Source of the DNA: JAFGLP01 sp050014895
GTDB lineage: Bacteria; Chloroflexota; Dehalococcoidia; GIF9; UBA5629
Direction: 5' to 3'
NCBI GenBank assembly: GCA_050014895.1
Contig: JBEKCL010000234.1
Location: 1-5,123, forward strand
Length of the DNA: 5,123 bases
Positions 1 to 5,123 of this stretch are shown piece after piece (within the stretch, counting starts at the first letter, position 1; each line of letters opens with the position of its first letter). A program made the position numbers and the translations under genes. A model generated the notes under the pieces. That model saw nothing but the letters and a program-made list of their open reading frames with translations. It ran no database searches and was not told the origin of the DNA.

Positions 1-192
1 GCGCAAACCAAACAACTCAACCAAAGCCTTATTGATAAAGCCTATGCTTTAGCTGGAATAAAAGGATATGTCACCAATCTCGATATCCCAAGCCAGCAAG
101 TGATTGATTACTACCATCACTCAAACTTTTCGATTACATTGCTCCATCGTCTGGTCTGCAGTGAACATAATTGTATTCTATCTGTTTGTTGA
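1..192 (+). pseudogene. C-terminal fragment of an IS1634-type (IS4-like) DDE transposase, truncated
   Basis: The frame is open from the window edge to a TGA at 190-192 (63 residues). Its first part contains LAGIKGYVTNLDIP followed by VIDYYHH. This matches my memory of the region just before the catalytic glutamate in IS1634-like transposases, where 'GYVTN..' and '..VI..YH' are normally followed by a VE-SFR-SK-DL stretch. Here the similarity stops after YYHH at about base 123. The rest (SNFSITLLHR...) is unlike the family, and the helix carrying the catalytic Glu is absent. The gene is therefore broken by deletion or rearrangement and should not make an active transposase. The N-terminal part lies outside the window. 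The family assignment rests on about 40 residues; the broken state is clearer than the exact IS family. Confidence 0.6.
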
Positions 193-373
193 AACCCGCT
201 TCCCTGAATTTGTTTGAGGTTGATCATAGTTAGAGTTTTGATGCCAATGTTTTTGAGACCTCGGAAAGCCTCTCTTCTACACGGGCTGAAAACCTATCTT
301 GGACAAGAGTGATCAGGAGACGATTTTTGTGTTAAGATTCACGAGATAAGTAAATCATTAATTATCAGAGCGA

Positions 374-922
374 TCAGCCATCGTTTTTGTAATGATTTAG
401 TATGGCTGATATTGTAGTTACTGGAATATTTAATAGTTTCGATAATCGCAAAGCACCATAACCGGTCTCAAGATGACTTTTCCAAACTCCATCCCAATTA
501 TATTTGCGCGGGGTATGGAATCCATATTGTTCTACCAACCATTGGTTTCTGCATTCTTTACTGCAGAAAAAAGCATTAGTGTGACCGCGGCGGCTATCAG
601 TCAAGAGCTGTGAATAGTACCTAAAAAACAGAATGCCGCATTTCGTGCAAATCATCGGTATTTGTCGCCATTTAATTTTACATTGTTTACTACAGAATTT
701 TTTAGTGCTTATGGTACCACACACGGGACATTCATATTGATATTTTTTTATATTGTGTTTGGTGGGAAGGCCTTCTTTTTTTAATACTTGGTAAACATGC
801 TGTCTTGAAACGCCTTCGTTCCTAGCTATTTCTGACATCGTCAAGCACAAGTTGGAAGAACGTAGTTTTATTATATGTTCACGAGTATTCGATTTCGGCA
901 AAAAATGCTTGTTATTCGCCAT
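374..922 (-). CDS. HTH protein with two Cys4 zinc-knuckle-like motifs, function unknown
   Basis: I do not recognise a named family. From the ATG at 922 the protein has 182 residues. Residues 28-51 look like a helix-turn-helix of resolvase/MarR-like spacing (LTMSEIARNEGVSRQHVYQVLKK in outline). Two possible zinc-binding clusters follow: C65-x2-C68 with C77-x3-C81, and C92-x2-C95 with C120-x3-C124, each ending in an FCS-x2-C knuckle as in many HNH or zinc-ribbon proteins. No HNH catalytic His-Asn-His is visible. Residues 155-178 (GALRLSKLLNIPVTTISAIL) look like a second HTH. A DNA-binding role is likely. The frame extends 12 codons further upstream to a TTG at 958, but that extension only encodes a duplicated LTSV-L/V repeat, so the ATG is preferred. 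Neither start has a good Shine-Dalgarno. The gene is divergent from the solute-binding protein gene and could regulate it, belong to a mobile element, or be an orphan. Confidence 0.7.
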   Translation of the reverse strand: MANNKHFLPKSNTREHIIKLRSSNLCLTMSEIARNEGVSRQHVYQVLKKEGLPTKHNIKKYQYECPVCGTISTKKFCSKQCKIKWRQIPMICTKCGILFFRYYSQLLTDSRRGHTNAFFCSKECRNQWLVEQYGFHTPRKYNWDGVWKSHLETGYGALRLSKLLNIPVTTISAILNHYKNDG

Positions 923-929
923 TATAACT

Positions 930-959
930 ACACTAGTCAGCAACACACTAGTCAGCAAC
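930..959. repeat. Exact tandem direct repeat, 2 x 15 bp, containing ACTAGT
   Basis: The unit ACACTAGTCAGCAAC occurs at 930-944 and again at 945-959 with no mismatch. Each copy holds the palindrome ACTAGT. The repeat sits just upstream of the preferred ATG of the leftward HTH gene and ends 2 bases before the -35 box of the rightward promoter. Because 15 is a multiple of three, it would also be read as a repeated pentapeptide if the HTH gene started at the TTG at 958. It may be a regulator binding site or a simple slippage duplication. Confidence 0.75.
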
Positions 960-961
960 TA

Positions 962-990
962 TTGACAAATCTAACTATTAATGCTAGGAT
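962..990 (+). promoter_or_regulatory. Sigma70-type promoter with extended -10, rightward
   Basis: A perfect -35 box TTGACA (962-967) is followed by a 17-base spacer and TAGGAT (985-990, 4 of 6 consensus bases). TG at 982-983 makes an extended -10 (TGC-TAGGAT). Transcription would start near 997 and read toward the solute-binding protein gene, leaving a leader of about 270 nucleotides. The spacing and boxes are seen in the sequence; use by this gene is inferred. Confidence 0.55.
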
Positions 991-1133
991 GTAAAAATTG
1001 GAAATAAGTTTTTTAAGTGTAACATCATAATTATAACATCATTATTATATATCATTACATTAAAATGTGATGAAAAATTTAATAATAAGAAGTGTGGGCG
1101 ATTAGAAAATTAAGATTGGCAATGCCGTAATAG

Positions 1134-1170
1134 TTCGGTGAAGTGCGAGATGGTGGTTCACTTCACCGGA
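1134..1170 (+). promoter_or_regulatory. Strong hairpin/dyad in the leader of the solute-binding protein gene
   Basis: CGGTGAAGTG (1136-1145) and CACTTCACCG (1159-1168) are a perfect 10-bp inverted repeat around a 13-base centre. One G-U and one A-U pair outside extend it to 12 pairs in RNA. No T-run follows, so it is not a standard terminator. It could be an operator dyad for a dimeric regulator, or a structured leader element. It lies about 100 bases upstream of the start codon and stands out as GC-rich in an AT-rich region. Confidence 0.55.
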
Positions 1171-1202
1171 ATATGGCGGTTATCGGCAAAGCCAGTTTTA
1201 TC

Positions 1203-1219
1203 TATAAAAGGGTATATAA
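1203..1219 (+). promoter_or_regulatory. AT-rich -10-like boxes, possible proximal promoter
   Basis: TATAAA (1203-1208) and TATAAC (1214-1219) both resemble -10 boxes about 50-65 bases before the start codon. The best -35 partner for the first is TTATCG (1180-1185, 17-base spacing), which is poor. If used, this promoter would place the hairpin at 1134-1170 upstream of transcription, making it an operator rather than a leader structure. Confidence 0.25.
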
Positions 1220-1248
1220 CAAAATCCAAAGTAATTTGTTCTATTAAA

Positions 1249-1256
1249 AAGGAGGT
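1249..1256 (+). promoter_or_regulatory. Near-perfect ribosome binding site for the solute-binding protein
   Basis: AAGGAGGT is an eight-base complement to the 16S anti-Shine-Dalgarno. It lies 13 bases before the ATG at 1270, somewhat longer than the usual 5-9. It fixes the start codon and suggests strong translation of the binding protein. Confidence 0.8.
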
Positions 1257-1269
1257 TCAAAAAGGCTAA

Positions 1270-3180
1270 ATGAAAAAAGGAATTATCCTCGTATCTCTGA
1301 CCTTTCTTCTAGTAGCTTCCATGCTTGTGGCATCATGCAGCAGTAAAACCACGACGTCCGCCACAACAGCAGCCACACAGACAACCACCACTACCACTTC
1401 ATCCGTCGTATCTACAACCCAAACCACTAATTCAGTCACATCCACCACCACCTCACCCACCACTGTTTCTGTCACCACTACTTCAACGGGTAACTGGTAT
1501 GACAGCCTGGGAACCCCCACCTACGGCGGGACGCTCGTTGACCGGATCACCCAGGACATTACCACGTGGGACCCATACTCCAGCACCAACGGTCAAGCTG
1601 GATACGCCCCGTATTTGGCCCAGCTATGGTACGGTAACTACGCTGTTGACCCGTCCGTCTGGGACTTCGAAATCGGCTGGCTGCCGGACCAGTACGCCAC
1701 CGGTTGGATGATGACCGGATATACCATGCCCAATCCTTATACGGTTATTTGTTCTCTCCGTCAGAACGTCTACTGGCAGAACCTGGCACCGGTCAATGGC
1801 CGGCAGTTCGTTGCCAGCGATGTCGTCAACCATTACGACCGGTTGCTGGGCCTTGGTAACGGCTTCAAAATCGATCCGTATTATGTGTCAGTTACCGGTT
1901 GGGCGCCTTTGCTTTCGGTCGTCGCCACGGGTAACTTTACCGTGACCTTTAATTGGAAGCAGGGTGCGGTCGGACCGACTTCCATCTTAACCATTATGGA
2001 AGCCGCTGGGGCTGATAATTCAATCGAAGCCCCTGAGGCCGTGGCATCCTATACCACTGCGACCCAACCGCAACTGCTGAACTGGCAGAATGCAGTCGGT
2101 ACCGGTCCGTTTATGTTGAAGGATTTTGTTGATTCCAGTTCCGCGACTTATGTCGCCAATCCCAATTACTGGGGCACCGACCTGCGCTGGCCGCAGAACA
2201 AACTCCCTTACATCAGCACCTTATCAATTTTAATCATCCCGAATAATCCTACCGCCGAAGCCGCCATGCGCGTCGGTAAGATTGACGGCTACGGCTCCAT
2301 GCCGACTCAGGATGCTTTGAACATGATGAAGACCAATCCTGAAATTGTCGTCAAGCAGAAACCGCAGGGTAATGAATACACGCTGGATATGAACAACCAG
2401 TCGGCTCCTTTCAATAATGAGCAAGTTCGTGAAGCGCTCCAGCATGCCATTGACATCAAAACCATTACCTCGACTTACTATCAGGGTTACGGCACTCCGT
2501 GGCCCGCTTCCCTGACTGAAAATCAGATGGGTATCGGCGGCTGGGGTTGCGCCTATCCGCAATGGCCGGCAGCTACTCAGGCCCAATACACCTATGACCC
2601 AACATTGTGCAAAACGATGCTGACAGCCCAGAATTTCAATTTCTCCAAAACCTATACGCTGGTGCTGGAGACTGACGCTGACCAGGGCTTATACCAGATC
2701 GTTCAGTCTGAACTCGCCTCAGTTGGCGTAAATATCAGCATCACGAGTTTACAGCCTGCACAGTGGCAGTCGCAAATCATGACCTCCCATGCCTATGATG
2801 CGTTTTGTGCCAGAAACCAGGGGCTGATGGGTTTCAACTTTGATATCTTCCGGCAGTTCATGAGATATACCCCCGGATATCAGAGCAACTATATCCAGGT
2901 TAACGACCCGACATGTACTAACTTCAATAACAATGCTATCGCCGCCACCAGTGTGGCCCAGGTACAGCAGCTGCTGCACGATGAGAACCTGTACATCGCG
3001 ACTCAGCACTTTGTCGTCTCCCTGGCTCAGCCGTCCACGTTCAACATGGTTCAACCGTGGATTATGGGCGCTGTCGGTAACAATACCTTAGGCGACGCAA
3101 CTGTCGGTGCTGGGTTCGGTGATGGTGCTCCGCTCGCTGTCTGGATTAACCAATCCATGAAAGCTTCATTAGGACACTAG
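1270..3180 (+). CDS. ABC transporter substrate-binding lipoprotein, family 5 (peptide/nickel type, DppA/OppA-like)
   Basis: This 636-residue protein should capture peptides or other small solutes outside the membrane and deliver them to an ABC permease. Residues 1-22 are a lipoprotein signal: MKKG, a hydrophobic core, then the lipobox VAS-C with the acylated Cys at 23. Residues 27-73 are almost all Thr and Ser, a flexible tether common in surface lipoproteins. The family 5 domain follows: YGGTLV (85-90) at its start, an L-R-NV-W motif with DV-NHYDRLL (163-193), GTGPF-LKDF (277-286), NPNYW (297-301) and VREALQHAID (386-395). It runs to the C-terminus without interruption. The length fits the family plus the tether. 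The ATG is supported by AAGGAGGT upstream. No permease or ATPase gene lies nearby and a terminator follows directly, so it is a single-gene unit. Substrate cannot be read from the sequence. Its base composition is more GC-rich than its flanks. Confidence 0.93.
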   Translation: MKKGIILVSLTFLLVASMLVASCSSKTTTSATTAATQTTTTTTSSVVSTTQTTNSVTSTTTSPTTVSVTTTSTGNWYDSLGTPTYGGTLVDRITQDITTWDPYSSTNGQAGYAPYLAQLWYGNYAVDPSVWDFEIGWLPDQYATGWMMTGYTMPNPYTVICSLRQNVYWQNLAPVNGRQFVASDVVNHYDRLLGLGNGFKIDPYYVSVTGWAPLLSVVATGNFTVTFNWKQGAVGPTSILTIMEAAGADNSIEAPEAVASYTTATQPQLLNWQNAVGTGPFMLKDFVDSSSATYVANPNYWGTDLRWPQNKLPYISTLSILIIPNNPTAEAAMRVGKIDGYGSMPTQDALNMMKTNPEIVVKQKPQGNEYTLDMNNQSAPFNNEQVREALQHAIDIKTITSTYYQGYGTPWPASLTENQMGIGGWGCAYPQWPAATQAQYTYDPTLCKTMLTAQNFNFSKTYTLVLETDADQGLYQIVQSELASVGVNISITSLQPAQWQSQIMTSHAYDAFCARNQGLMGFNFDIFRQFMRYTPGYQSNYIQVNDPTCTNFNNNAIAATSVAQVQQLLHDENLYIATQHFVVSLAQPSTFNMVQPWIMGAVGNNTLGDATVGAGFGDGAPLAVWINQSMKASLGH

Positions 3181-3220
3181 GACAATCAGTTAACTGAGAG
3201 CGTTCTCCGCAGAGATTCGA

Positions 3221-3264
3221 GAAGGGGGCTTGTTTTCACAAGCCCCCTTCTTTGTATATTTTTG
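3221..3264 (+). terminator. Rho-independent terminator of the solute-binding protein gene
   Basis: A perfect 13-bp stem (3221-3233 with 3238-3250, core GAAGGGGGCTTG) closes a 4-base TTTC loop. It is followed by a T-rich tail, TTTGTATATTTTTG. It lies 40 bases after the stop codon and ends the transcript as a single-gene message. Confidence 0.93.
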
Positions 3265-3524
3265 TAACATGTAAGAAGTTACTATATTGTTATTATCTTG
3301 AAAAGTAATTTCAGTTTGGCAGTTATCGTAAATGTTTGTTTTTTTATTAATTTAGTTATATTAGTTGAGGCTGTTTAAAAATGATAGTTGATGTACTCTA
3401 ACCCTCTTTTTTGGAGGATTAAAAAATGAAGAGTTTATGATTAAAAACGTTTTTTCATTATTTCTTCTCTTTTGATGATTTTAGTACCTTAACAACAGAA
3501 TAATCAGCAATTCAGGACAACACT
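3265..3524. other. AT-rich intergenic stretch with a possible sORF start and no convincing gene
   Basis: This stretch is low-complexity and AT-rich. GGAGG (3413-3417) is well placed before an ATG at 3426, but that frame encodes only MKSL and stops. An overlapping ATG at 3434 encodes a 12-residue hydrophobic peptide (MIKNVFSLFLLF) and then stops, which may be the relic of a gene with a signal peptide. A 12-bp perfect palindrome AAAAACGTTTTT lies at 3443-3454. I see no domain-bearing frame here. Confidence 0.4.
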
Positions 3525-3553
3525 TTCTAATCCCGGCTACGGCGGGATTAGAA
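3525..3553. repeat. Inverted repeat (11-bp stem, 7-base centre) downstream of the transposase remnant
   Basis: TTCTAATCCCG (3525-3535) and CGGGATTAGAA (3543-3553) are exact inverted copies around GCTACGG. The element lies about 20 bases beyond the stop codon of the minus-strand transposase remnant. It lacks a T-run on either side, so it is a weak terminator candidate. It could instead be a structure at the insertion sequence end or a dispersed palindromic repeat. Confidence 0.6.
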
Positions 3554-3574
3554 TAACCTCCTTTTAAAGGTTCG

Positions 3575-3903
3575 CTAGGTCCGGACGGGGAAAGGTAAAG
3601 CTTCAGGTATAATCCGGCCCTCTGTTATGGCGGCTCCAATACGTTTAATGATCTGGGCACATAAAGCTAAGTAGGTATGAATTTTGATCTTTTCCAGTCT
3701 CCTTACTCGTGGGTCTGCTAATTTATGGCTACCTTTTTCCTCAGAGTATGCTCTCTCGATGCTAGTGCGTCTGTCATATTTTTTTGCCAGAGCGCTGTCC
3801 CTCTGGGAATTAGACCTACCAACCGATAATCCCGTTTAGGATTCAAGTAAAAGGTACGCCTATAACGGGACTTGGAGCAAGTAGCGGAGAGTCGGCACTT
3901 TCC
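3575..3903 (-). pseudogene. C-terminal part of an IS4/IS1182-like DDE transposase, split by a -1 frameshift
   Basis: On the minus strand one frame, open from 3903 after a TAA at 3904-3906, encodes CRLSATCSKSRYRR, then YLNPKRDYRLVGLIPRGTALWQK. This is the Cys-rich region before the last catalytic block. At a run of seven A's (complement of 3779-3785) the reading must move to the -1 frame, which encodes YDRRTSIERAYSEEK and continues through VRRLEKIKIHTYLALCAQIIKRIG to a TAG at 3575-3577. The spacing Y-x2-R-x3-E-x6-K exactly matches the IS4-type C1 signature, so the catalytic Glu is kept. The N-terminal domain and the two catalytic Asp residues are missing, because the neighbouring flavoprotein gene begins just beyond. 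It is therefore a remnant, broken by truncation whatever the frame split means. Exact IS family is uncertain. Confidence 0.75.
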
Positions 3904-3918
3904 TTATCCAACACTTTA

Positions 3919-4452
3919 TTATGCCAACTTTTCCTTTGCATCGATGTCAGCATATACTACCAATATCTCACCAAAGTAGATTCGATGGAAATCTCCCTGA
4001 CGATAGGCTCTATTGCGAATCTCATCTGTCAATCTATCAGGAATGACATCGTTCTTATGCACCACTCTGCATTCGTAGTTAATAACGCATTCCTCGATGA
4101 TAGGAGACTTGATTTTCTTGCCTGGGACAGCAGTAAGCCCCTTCGCCTTAAACTTGTTCTGGTTGCGACCTGAAACAGTGCCACAATACGATACTTTATC
4201 GGCAAGTTGAGGCGTCGGGACGTTAACAGTGAAATCATTCGCGACTTCAATCAAATCATAAGTGTATCTAGATGGGCGAACCAACACGACGAAAATCGGT
4301 TTAGCCCAGATAATCCCAATAGTGCCCCAGCCGATTGTCATCGCATTCGGGTTTCCTTTTGCATCCGCTGATGCGAGTAGTAAACCACCATGTCCAAGCA
4401 TCTTGTTAGTTTCTTTCAGATAATCTGTATAACTTACTTCAATTTTAGGCAT
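3919..4452 (-). CDS. Flavin reductase-like domain protein (FMN-binding, flavoredoxin type)
   Basis: This complete 177-residue protein belongs, by recognisable motifs, to the flavin reductase-like family (FMN-binding split barrel). Members bind FMN and pass electrons or reduce flavin using NAD(P)H; many in anaerobes serve as electron carriers of unknown partner. Visible motifs are NAMTIGWG (36-43), KPIFVVLVRPSRYTYDLI (51-68, the flavin-contacting strand and turn), DFTVNVP (73-79), CGTVSGRNQNKF (90-101) and FGEIL (160-164). The length is normal for single-domain members. It is predicted cytoplasmic, with no signal peptide. The ATG at 4452 is preceded by AAGGA (4466-4462) with 9 bases spacing. 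The stop lies 15 bases before the transposase remnant on the same strand, so that insertion or deletion came very close to the gene end without visibly damaging it. The physiological partner cannot be inferred from the neighbours. Confidence 0.9.
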   Translation of the reverse strand: MPKIEVSYTDYLKETNKMLGHGGLLLASADAKGNPNAMTIGWGTIGIIWAKPIFVVLVRPSRYTYDLIEVANDFTVNVPTPQLADKVSYCGTVSGRNQNKFKAKGLTAVPGKKIKSPIIEECVINYECRVVHKNDVIPDRLTDEIRNRAYRQGDFHRIYFGEILVVYADIDAKEKLA

Positions 4453-4520
4453 TTTGTATTTTCCTTAATTTAGGTATTTCCGAATTAAAATCCATCGATA
4501 GGCGTACTAACGTCCATATC

Positions 4521-4548
4521 ATTTTATCATGGTTTTTGTCTTTGGAAA
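4521..4548 (-). promoter_or_regulatory. Candidate promoter for the flavin reductase-like gene
   Basis: Reading the minus strand, TTTCCA (4548-4543, 4 of 6 -35 bases) is followed after 16 bases by TAAAAT (4526-4521, 5 of 6 -10 bases). This would give a leader of about 60 bases before the ATG at 4452. The match is modest in an AT-rich region where chance hits are common. Confidence 0.35.
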
Positions 4549-4689
4549 ATCGCTATGAAAAGAGAAAGTTAAATTTTTTCATAGTCATCGTTATATTGGA
4601 ATTAAAGATATAAACTCTTCCCAAACACCATCTTTCATGTTTACGCAGGACTTAACATTGATGCCGAAGATTGGGACACAAAGCATATA

Positions 4690-4733
4690 TACCCTTTAGC
4701 CTCAAAATCGCAGGCGGAGTGAAATAAAGGGTA
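4690..4733. repeat. Inverted repeat with 9-bp arms
   Basis: TACCCTTTA (4690-4698) and TAAAGGGTA (4725-4733) are exact inverted copies 26 bases apart. Inside them GCCT (4699-4702) directly abuts the left arm and can pair with AGGC (4712-4715), so a bulged longer hairpin is possible. No T-run follows. The role is unknown. Confidence 0.5.
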
Positions 4734-4847
4734 GCAATAGAAACTTCATCACTAAATAGTATGATGCTGGTGGATGGGGAGGGGTCGAGGCAGAACGTTC
4801 AATATTTTTGGTAGAACTTTATCCTGTTATGGTTTAGGGTAATATAG

Positions 4848-4875
4848 AAAAAACCGAACCAACGCCTGCTGGTTC
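4848..4875 (-). terminator. Terminator-like hairpin on the minus strand
   Basis: On the minus strand GAACCA (4875-4870) pairs with TGGTTC (4861-4856) across an 8-base loop, followed by GG and six T's (4853-4848). The six-pair stem is short but the T-run is good. No intact minus-strand gene lies upstream within the window; it would end a transcript arriving from beyond the right edge. Confidence 0.4.
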
Positions 4876-4956
4876 CCCATTAATCGGAGTTCTCCAACAT
4901 TTGCTTATCCGGGAGTATCTTGCTTAGTGGTTCGAGTCCCGTTATATGGCCTATAT

Positions 4957-4989
4957 TGCATGATAGCTAGAACCTTTGAAGCTATTGCA
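4957..4989. repeat. Imperfect hairpin just before the tRNA/tmRNA-like 3' end
   Basis: TGCA-TG-ATAGCT (4957-4968) pairs with AGCTAT-TGCA (4980-4989), leaving a two-base bulge and an 11-base loop. This ten-pair helix sits 16 bases before the T-arm-like sequence at 5006. It does not form a normal tRNA anticodon or D arm with it. Confidence 0.35.
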
Positions 4990-5005
4990 CTCCAGTAAAA
5001 AGAAC

Positions 5006-5030
5006 GGTTCGAATCCCTTCAGCTCCACCA
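5006..5030 (+). other. tRNA/tmRNA 3'-end-like sequence (possible attachment-site relic)
   Basis: GGTTCGAATCCC (5006-5017) is a typical T-arm core, and it is followed by TTCAGCTCCACCA, the acceptor end plus CCA seen in many alanine tRNAs and in tmRNA. The matching 5' acceptor strand (about GGAGCTG) is not found in the preceding 150 bases. The T stem also has a C-C mismatch when TTCGAAT is taken as the loop. It is therefore not a working tRNA as it stands. Known integrases use such 3' ends as attachment sites and leave a copy at the far end of the island, which is the simplest reading here. A second, less complete T-arm core, GGTTCGAGTCCC, lies at 4929-4940. Confidence 0.5.
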
Positions 5031-5123
5031 CTCGGAACAGTTCCCGAACCATTGGCCCGGGCTATGATGGCAAAAGGGGCATTGAATTCCGTCTTGGTTA
5101 TCCTTCCATCTTCGACGTAAATG

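Larger units (their letters stand above)
4453..5123. other. Long stretch with no convincing gene; inverted repeats and tRNA-like debris
   Basis: No frame of useful length with family motifs is seen here. A short plus-strand frame at about 4608-4725 (FHVYAGLNIDAEDWDTKHIY in part) looks gene-like but has no start or continuation. Several inverted repeats, a minus-strand terminator-like hairpin and two tRNA T-arm-like sequences lie within it and are listed separately. The mixture looks like decayed accessory DNA. Confidence 0.5.

Noticed and set aside
126..216. Frame resembling the C-terminal end of a sugar transporter (VWSAVNIIVFYLFVETR)
   Set aside because: Only about 30 residues, no upstream continuation and overlapping the transposase fragment; likely chance similarity of a hydrophobic stretch.
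923..958. N-terminal extension of the HTH protein to a TTG start
   Set aside because: The extra 12 codons only translate the tandem DNA repeat, TTG is a weak start and no ribosome binding site precedes it.
1266..1520. Valine-rich reading frame on the minus strand
   Set aside because: It is the antisense shadow of the Thr/Ser-rich tether (ACC/ACT codons read as GGT/AGT/GTG-type codons) and has no start signals.
3426..3440. Five-codon ORF (MKSL stop) after a good GGAGG
   Set aside because: Too short to support as a gene; mentioned only within the intergenic entry as a possible relic.
4864..4950. Possible complete tRNA ending in the T-arm-like core at 4929
   Set aside because: The putative 3' acceptor strand has no complementary 5' strand at the right distance, and no anticodon or D arm can be drawn.
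1..5123. CRISPR array, toxin-antitoxin pair or phage defence system
   Set aside because: No regularly spaced repeats are seen and no paired small genes or defence-type domains are recognisable.

Overview
The window suggests a moderately AT-rich bacterial chromosome. The one well-preserved long gene (1270-3180) is clearly richer in GC than the AT-rich DNA around it. A lipoprotein peptide-binding protein with a long Ser/Thr tether, an anaerobe-type flavin reductase-like protein, and decayed transposase pieces would fit a Dehalococcoidia-like Chloroflexota genome. That assignment is inference from protein style; no ribosomal or marker gene is present.

Layout, left to right. At 1-192 is the broken C-terminal part of a DDE transposase. 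At 374-922 (minus) is a small protein with a helix-turn-helix, two zinc-knuckle-like Cys clusters and a second HTH-like tail; I do not recognise its family role. The divergent intergenic region 923-1269 holds an exact 15-bp tandem repeat, a sigma70-type promoter pointing right, a long leader with a strong hairpin, and a near-consensus ribosome binding site. At 1270-3180 (plus) is a complete family 5 extracellular solute-binding lipoprotein, followed by a textbook intrinsic terminator. After about 300 bases of low-complexity DNA comes the minus-strand C-terminal remnant of a second transposase (3575-3903). It is split between two frames at a run of seven A's and keeps the full Y-R-E-K signature. 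Immediately beyond it is an intact flavin reductase-like flavoprotein gene (3919-4452, minus). The last 670 bases have no convincing gene. They hold several inverted repeats, a terminator-like hairpin on the minus strand, and a tRNA/tmRNA 3'-end-like sequence ending in CCA (5006-5030).

The genes do not form an operon. The binding protein is a monocistronic unit with its own promoter region and terminator and has no permease or ATPase genes beside it. The mobile-element debris on both sides, the changing base composition and the CCA-ending tRNA/tmRNA-like tail suggest accessory DNA reshaped by insertions. No clearly new system is visible. The most interesting items are the divergent regulatory region, the frame-split transposase remnant and the possible attachment-site relic.
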